A stretch of 64,000 nt of DNA from Pseudocercospora fijiensis CIRAD86 (taxonomy: Eukaryota > Ascomycota > Dothideomycetes > Mycosphaerellales > Mycosphaerellaceae): the NCBI RefSeq assembly GCF_000340215.1, contig NW_006921535.1, forward strand, positions 4,388,596-4,452,595, in the 5' to 3' direction. The position numbers and the translations under genes were made by a program. Below the pieces are notes generated by a model. The model saw only the letters and a program-made list of their open reading frames with translations, ran no database searches and was not told where the DNA came from. Of the stretch, positions 58,112-64,000 are shown piece by piece (within the stretch, counting starts at the first letter, position 1; the number at the start of each line of letters is the position of its first letter).

Positions 58112-58364
58112 TGAAGGCAAGACGTTGATAGTGCACGAGATTTCGTCCGCAGAGGTCTTGATTGAAAGCCTTCAAAGACCACGATTCGATGCATCTCGCT
58201 GGCAATGCTTATACTATTTATTCCAGCGAAGCGGAAGGCCAAAATACGGACACCTGCCAAAATCTCACGGACTTGCGACGAAGATAGTTCCAGTGTCACC
58301 GTCCGTTGGTGTTGCGCCAGGTGTGGCCCTGTTCCGTACTTGATCAGACTGGCCACTTTTGTTG

Positions 58365-58373
58365 GCATAATTT
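58365..58373. repeat. 9-bp target-site duplication, left of MITE
   Basis: GCATAATTT; the partner at 58694-58702 is GTATAATTT, one CpA-to-TpA change away. Confidence 0.85.
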
Positions 58374-58693
58374 CCTCGATGCTAAACCGAGCCCCAGCTG
58401 GCCGACCGAGCCCTAGCGACCAATCAATGTCTCATCGATATACGTTAAAGACCTTCAAAACCTCGCTAATAGCGAGGACAGCAACGTTGGCCCTACGGCC
58501 CGCTCGAGTGCCGGCGACGCTTCGGAGGGCAAGCCTCCTACGCCGGTACGTCGCTCCTTACTTTAATAGACAGAGAGGAGTATTATTCGAAGCGTTATAT
58601 AGAGTAAAGCTATTTTATACTAAAATCCTAAATTAAAAGTTCGGGTTATACTAGGGCTCGGTCGGCTAGCTAGGGCTCGGTTTAGAGTCTAGG
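58374..58693. mobile_element. MITE of the MULE family (320 bp)
   Basis: 43-bp terminal inverted repeats (58374-58416 and 58651-58693) match each other at 38 of 43 positions by eye and the MULE TIR at 33616 at about 34 of 43, without gaps; all start CCT and contain ACCGAGCCC. A 9-bp duplication flanks the element. The interior has no ORF and is partly GC-rich (near 58480-58550). Shared TIR length, sequence and TSD size make it a non-autonomous relative of the MULE. It sits in the promoter side of the GH54 gene. Confidence 0.88.
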
Positions 58694-61340
58694 GTATAAT
58701 TTAGTTAAACAAGGCGTCCTTAGTCCTATCTCTATTTTAGCCTCTTACTATTTAGGCGTAAGGAGGGTTTCTAGTCGCGTAGTAGTCCGATATAGAATAG
58801 TTAGAAGGTAGAAGGTAGAAGGTAGAATATATTATATATAGGGGCGCGACTATTCGTAAAATAGCCCTAGCTAGAAGTCTTCTAGCTATAACGTACGGTT
58901 AGCCTTAGCGCACGCTGTTTCCCTAGTTAACTCGCTAACTTCGCAATGCTATAACTTTATAGATAAAGCTAGTATAAACTTGAAACTTAGTATAGTAAAA
59001 GTTTATAGAGTAAAGATAATGTATTATAGATATTATCTATAAACAGTCTCTATATCTTATAAAATGTACTTGTAGGCGGCTGCGCGTACCTATAATATAC
59101 GAGCGAAGCTTTCGCACTCCGCCGAGCTAATAGGATAGCGCCGTCGTTAGCGTATTAATCACTTTTGTAAAGACTTTATTAATCGAGAAGGCAAGCTATT
59201 AGTATCTACAGAGCAACTTAGGCTAAACGGGCGTGTTAACAAACGTCGTACTAACTGTATAATCGCTATAAGCGATTACGATTATAAGCGGCAAGCCGCT
59301 TATAATCGCAATCTATGCTTATAGCTCTATAGTAGCTAGTATATATAGAAGTCTCAATCTTCAATATTTAAACTAATTCTTCGCTATCTAGTGTTCTACC
59401 TAAGAAATCATTTATTACTACTAAAATCCTAAACTTTATCGCTGTCTAGGAAACCTACGAACCTATTAGAGCAGCTAGGTCGAATAAAGCCTATACAGCT
59501 AGTAGACCTGCTAGACCTGCTTGTATATTAGCCGTATACTAAAGTTAGAAGGCGGTAAGGGCTTCCTAGCGTTTATAGTCGAGTAGAGCTTCTTACTCGC
59601 GCTACTACGCCTCGTAGATTATATGTCGCTTAGCCTCGATTATAGCGTGCCTATCGCGAAGGGCTTAGTAGAAGGCGGCTGTAAATACCTTAGGTTCTAG
59701 GAGTTGTCGGGTATAGATAGGCTAAGAGGGAACATGTGCCTCGTTATCGATCTCGTCGAATATAACCTAGAGGTATCGACGTCGAAGACCCTAGTAATAC
59801 CGATAAAGATGCTTAGTATAGGGAACGATCTATTAGCCTACGAGATAGTAGATAATATACTCTATAATTAGAGGGCTACAACTGTAAGGATTAGGCTGCT
59901 ATATAACTGCATTATTAGTAGTCTCGATATAGGTCTAGGTCCCCGGTTTCGGCTATCGAGCGTTCTAGGCGTACGGAAAGCAAGATAGGAGATTAGCAAG
60001 CGTAGTAATAAACCGGCTACTAAGAGGACCGACTCTACGCTTCCTATTAAGGCCGCCCTATGTATTCTGTGTCTATATAATACTAGTTACTAGATTAACT
60101 TAGCCGGCGATGAAATATAAAGCGGAAAAGTATATAGTAGAGACAGGGCCGGTAGAACTAGCCTTAAAGCCAAGCTAGGCGAGATGCGAAAGCAGCGTAT
60201 ACGTATTAGACTAGTACTACTGTCTAGTATCTTAGCTCTTATAAGTATCCTACTAGTCCTAAGAGATAAGCTTGTTGCTAGATACAGTTAGAAAGTCGAA
60301 GGCTTAGATTACCTTAATAGCTATATGGAACATGTCGATAGCAAACTCTATACTATAGATAGCCTCGGCGTACTATACTAATTCTTAGTCTTTAAACATA
60401 GGGGAAATGAATTAGCGGCCTAGAAGTAGGTAGGCATTAAGGCGTACGACCTTATCGATATACTCGGCTATATACTATACAAGGTTATAGTCCTTATTAC
60501 CCTCCTTAGGATATAGAGCTATAGCTTTATAGGAGCTAAATAATAGGGGAAGTATACCTTGCTTCTTAAAAGGGAACTAGACATTCGGGTTAACATCTAG
60601 ATAGTTATCGTTACGCACCGCTTCTTTGCTAAACTCGATAGTAAGGTCGGTAATAAGATATATTAGATAGTCGCCGGAGTATTGCTATATAAACTCTATA
60701 TAGGCCTTGCGATTAATAGTAGCGTTACACTTAGATAGATAAAGTGCCTCTACTCTAAAGACCTGCTAGAAAGTCGATTCTGCTTCCTCGTCCGTCCTAA
60801 AGATACTAGAACGATAAAGTTAATAGTAGAAGGAGATAGCAAGGTCGATAACCTCCTTTAAGCGGCTATTAAGATTCGTACTAAGAAGTGCGAGTTCAAT
60901 CTTTACGTAACGATAAGCAAGGCTTGCTAGCTCGGCGTCGTTAAGTTCTCGGTATCTATCTAAAGCCGTAGATATAGGTATAGGCTCTTCCGTAGGCGCG
61001 AGTAGCTAATTAATAGTATTAAACTGTCGCTATAGGCGTTGCTTAGTATCCTATAGATTAGACACAAAGCGGCGGTTATCGAGAGCCTCTTAATAGTAAC
61101 GGTAGATATAGTTTAATCTTAGACGAGGTAAGGACGTAGGGCTAACGTTAGACGGTAGATACATATAGCTAGATACTAATTCAAATCCCTCTATCTCGTT
61201 ATCGGAATTTATAATACTAATAGGTAGTCCGGAGTCGTAGTCCTAGCTATTGCCGAGACTAAGACTGTTTAAGAGGGCATCCGAAAAGCTACTAAAGTTA
61301 AAGAACCGGGAGCTAGGCTATAGCGACGTAGGAGGGTTAG
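58694..61340. other. Unassigned RIP-mutated repeat DNA, perhaps the 3' part of a Helitron
   Basis: CpA/TpG-poor DNA without a recognisable protein. A minus-strand frame near 60500-60800 has protein-like segments (IEFI…YSGDYLIYLITDLTIEF) of unknown family. A GAAGGTA tandem is at about 58803-58826 and two hairpins are at 59261-59308. It may be element 3' sequence, since the neighbouring Helitron helicase ends at about 61341 on the minus strand. Confidence 0.4.
59261..59308. other. Two adjacent perfect hairpins
   Basis: AATCGCT-ATA-AGCGATT (59261-59277) is followed at once by CGATTATAAGCGGC, a 2-base loop (AA) and its 14-base inverse (59279-59308). The second stem is perfect despite the mutated surroundings. 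Helitrons carry a 3' hairpin near a CTRR end, but I could not identify that end here. Confidence 0.7.
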
Positions 61341-64000
61341 ATAAGCACTAATTACAGCGTCGTAGTTCGTCTACTGCTCGCATACGAGGAATAGCGCCTT
61401 TAGTAAGCTCGTTTTAGAGGCGGTCGTAGTCGAAGGCGCCCTTAATTATCAATCCGCGGAACTCTTTAACCCGTAAGAAGGCAATATACGTTAAACTAGA
61501 CGAGAACTCCGGACCTAGCTTAACGATAGCGCGGTCTAATGTTATACCCTAAGCCTTGTATACAGTTAAAGCGTAGGAGACAGTTAGAAGGAACTATTCG
61601 CGCTAATCGCTTTCTATACCGTCTACCGTACGATAGATACGGAAGATTGGAAGAACCTTTCGATTACTAACTCGGAATAGTTTAGGTGCGTCTTCCTTTA
61701 AGCTAGAGAAAGCGACAAGGAGACAACGAGGTAGCTCTTAGCGGAGGTTCTTACTAGCTATATCTTAAGACTAGACGATATCGTAGAGAATACCTTAGCG
61801 ACTATTTATAAGGCTAAACTCTGTCTAAAGGTTAGTAAGGAGCATAACCCTAGAGCTAATAGAGACCTTTAGTTAATTCTCGAGGTTATAGACGTTCTTA
61901 GAGCTAACTATAGAAATATCTAGCCGATTATAAGAAGTAGAGATCGGTAAAATAGGATTGCTAATATCTCGGAGGCGCTAATAATTAAGCTCGTTAACAT
62001 TAGCGTTAGTAAAGTAGATACGTATCGTATTATCGAATAATAATATTTTATTAATATCTAAGAGGCTAGTCGAGCGTCGTATAAGAGTCTACTAGTAATT
62101 AACGCTAACATCGCCGGTCCGGAGAGCTATAAGAGCATCGCGGAAAGCGACTTAATCCGGATCGGCGCCTTCTTATCTTATATTAGCTTTTAAGACTAAG
62201 GTAGTACTAAAGGTATAGTATATAGCTTAACTAGCGATGTTCTTAGCTCCTCGAGGCCGAGATTAGAATAAAGGTTATACGAATACCGGTGCTAGTTAGC
62301 AGAAATTACCGAAGATAATTACGCTAAGACTACCGAACGGTAAGTCCTAGTTAACCGAGAAGTATTAACGGAGGCGTTAATTAAGCATCTAGAGCAGCTT
62401 CAATCCAATTATAGACTTTTTATTAATAATAAGGTACTAAACGTTCCGCAACGCATTCTATATACGCGTTAGGTAAACACCTTAGAGGTCGGTTAGCCCG
62501 CCTTTAATAGGTAGCTTAAATATAGAGTATAGAGTAGAACCGTCGATATTGCTTGCGGCTGTACTAGTAGGAGCGGTCCGAAGTATAGGATTTCCTCTAG
62601 GATATCTAGAGTCCTTAGCTATACTTTATAATCGAGTATAGAGCATTTAAATTAAGAACGACTTTCTAGTTCCGCCGGCGCTATTAACGTTAACGAGTAG
62701 CTATAGTAGGGGCTAATTACTCGTCCTAGATCGGTATTATAGTAGCTAATTAAAGTGGTTAACGACTAGGTTAAAGCCTTATCGCTAGTGTAGATTAAGC
62801 TTGTCGAACTAGCGGGTAGATTAGGATTAGACCTCTATTTTAACAGCACTATATGCCTCTTTCTAAGCCTAGTACTAGTCCTAAGAAGTATCGTAGATAT
62901 CTAGATAGTTGTTTAGGTACTTGCTAATGCGTAGCTCCTAGTAGGCGGCTCTATCTACTTTACGATTACTAATATTGTCGGGGTCTTCGTTACGAATACC
63001 GGAGTTTAGATTTAGTCTATAAAGAGCGTCGAAGTTAGTAGGTTTACTAAGGTTCTAGAGCTCTAAATCGACAAATTAATTATTATCGTTACGATTAATG
63101 TCCTAGAGGTAGTTATAAGGATACAAAGAACGGCCTTCTTCGTCGATATAGTTCTTACGGCAATATTGCTTAGTAGTAGCCTAGGTAGTAAACTCAATAT
63201 CGGGGTCTCTAGGAAAATAGTATAGGCTCTGTTCTAAGCATTGTAGCACCTCGCGGAAAGGGTAATGCATCTATACCTTCAACCGTAAGTATTCTTAATA
63301 CTTTAGCTTATTAGGCGTTAATAGATAGCGTAGGAAGTAGTTAATTAAACGACGGTCTCGGTCGACGTTCTTTAACTTGCGAGGTAGTCCCTTACATTAA
63401 AGATTCCACTCGGTTAGGTACTTGAATAACGATTGCATCTCGGTATCTAGTGTATCCGGCCGCTATATATACTTCTAGAGTGCCGTTCTACTAGGAGCTC
63501 GACGAGGCTGTCTATCCTCGTCGATATCGCTAGTATTATTATCGTTATTATTACCGACCTAAACAGGTCTAGTTTGTTTAGACTAATCCCGGTAGTCGAG
63601 ATTAATAATAGTCCGACTACCCTTTTAGAGCGCTAAGTAGAGATTAAGGTATGCAACTTGCTAAGTAGGCTAGTCGCGCTTAGTAATTAAGATATTAAGT
63701 AGCTTAGCAACTATAGAAAGGAGAGGCTTATCGTAATTAATTAAAGGTAGAACGCCCTTTATAATATCGTCGTATAAACGACTCTTAACTTTAGTCTTGC
63801 TATAGTACTTTAAGATATACTATATAACTATATAAAGGGTTGTATATAGAGTAATGTCGCAATTCGTACGCTAGGATATAGACATAAGCCGATTAAAGTA
63901 GTTTAGGAACGAGTCGTTATATACTGTAGTAAAGCCGAGGTAACGATCGTTATACTTATAGTTAATATCTGCTTAGTCTCGATACTTGCGGGGGAAGTAA
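61341..64000 (-). mobile_element. Helitron Rep/helicase (PIF1-like) relic, continues past window end
   Basis: The minus strand read through stops shows, from the window end inward, Rep-proximal sequence (YFPRKYRD; NCDITLYTTLYIVI-x-YILK near 63870-63810) and a long linker (DTEMQSLFKYLTEWNLQCKG near 63440-63380; REVLQCLEQSLYYFPRDPDI near 63250-63190; PYNYLQDINRNDNNQFVDLE near 63120-63060). A PIF1-type helicase follows, with a degraded Walker A (GGTRKSFLI near 62680) and GNPILRTAPTSTAAS-like and IDGSTLYSIFKLPIKGG motifs near 62580-62510. The C-terminal GPEFSSSLTYIAFLRVKEFR lies near 61510-61450. The order is that of Helitron transposases. It is heavily decayed. The lower boundary marks the end of the helicase, not of the element. 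Confidence 0.82.

Noticed and set aside
1..64000. tRNA, rRNA and secondary-metabolite cluster genes
   Set aside because: None could be recognised by eye. No polyketide or peptide synthase motifs occur in any long frame. A tRNA scan would be needed to exclude small RNA genes.

Overview
The window is nuclear DNA of a filamentous ascomycete (Pezizomycotina; Dothideomycetes is my best guess, weakly supported). The evidence is short spliceosomal introns with TACTGAC/TGCTGAC branch points, fungal gene families (epsin, dual-targeted cyclophilin, GH78, GH54, sugar porter, FRG1), and large tracts where CpA has become TpA on both strands. That last pattern is the mark of repeat-induced point mutation (RIP). 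Unmutated gene islands alternate abruptly with wrecked transposons.

Layout. 1-16275 is a nest of RIP-decayed elements: two LINE (Tad-like) copies in opposite orientation, copy B (3445-8355) splitting a Ty3/gypsy element exactly at its RT active-site motif with a 15-bp target duplication, then a hAT-like relic and a Tc1-like DD34E relic. 16276-33615 is a gene island: uL14/RPL23, a nitrilase pseudogene, a transcription-factor fragment, an Ent3-like epsin, cyclophilin, a GH78 alpha-L-rhamnosidase, a small LTR-like element, an MFS sugar porter, a 774-residue disordered protein and FRG1. A Mutator-like element (MULE, 33616-36933, 43-bp perfect TIRs, 9-bp TSD) sits about 80 bp upstream of the FRG1 start codon. 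36934-43800 resumes with a PLP-dependent Cys/Met enzyme and a 1434-residue fungal protein.

43800-56140 is repetitive again: a minisatellite with a roughly 25-bp unit, split by a complete 7.0-kb chromodomain gypsy element (45037-52042, 309-bp LTRs, TSD GAGAC). 56141-58373 is a single-gene island with a GH54/CBM42 alpha-L-arabinofuranosidase. Just upstream of that gene lies a 320-bp MITE (58374-58693) whose 43-bp TIRs match those of the MULE, so the two belong to one family. The window ends in unassigned repeat DNA and a decayed Helitron Rep/helicase (61341-64000).

Functionally, the rhamnosidase and sugar porter are divergently arranged, and with the arabinofuranosidase they suggest use of pectin side chains or plant glycosides. 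The other genes are housekeeping. Exon structures were built by hand from splice signals and reading frame. The element calls rest on motifs read through RIP stops. I found no convincing tRNA, rRNA or CRISPR array.
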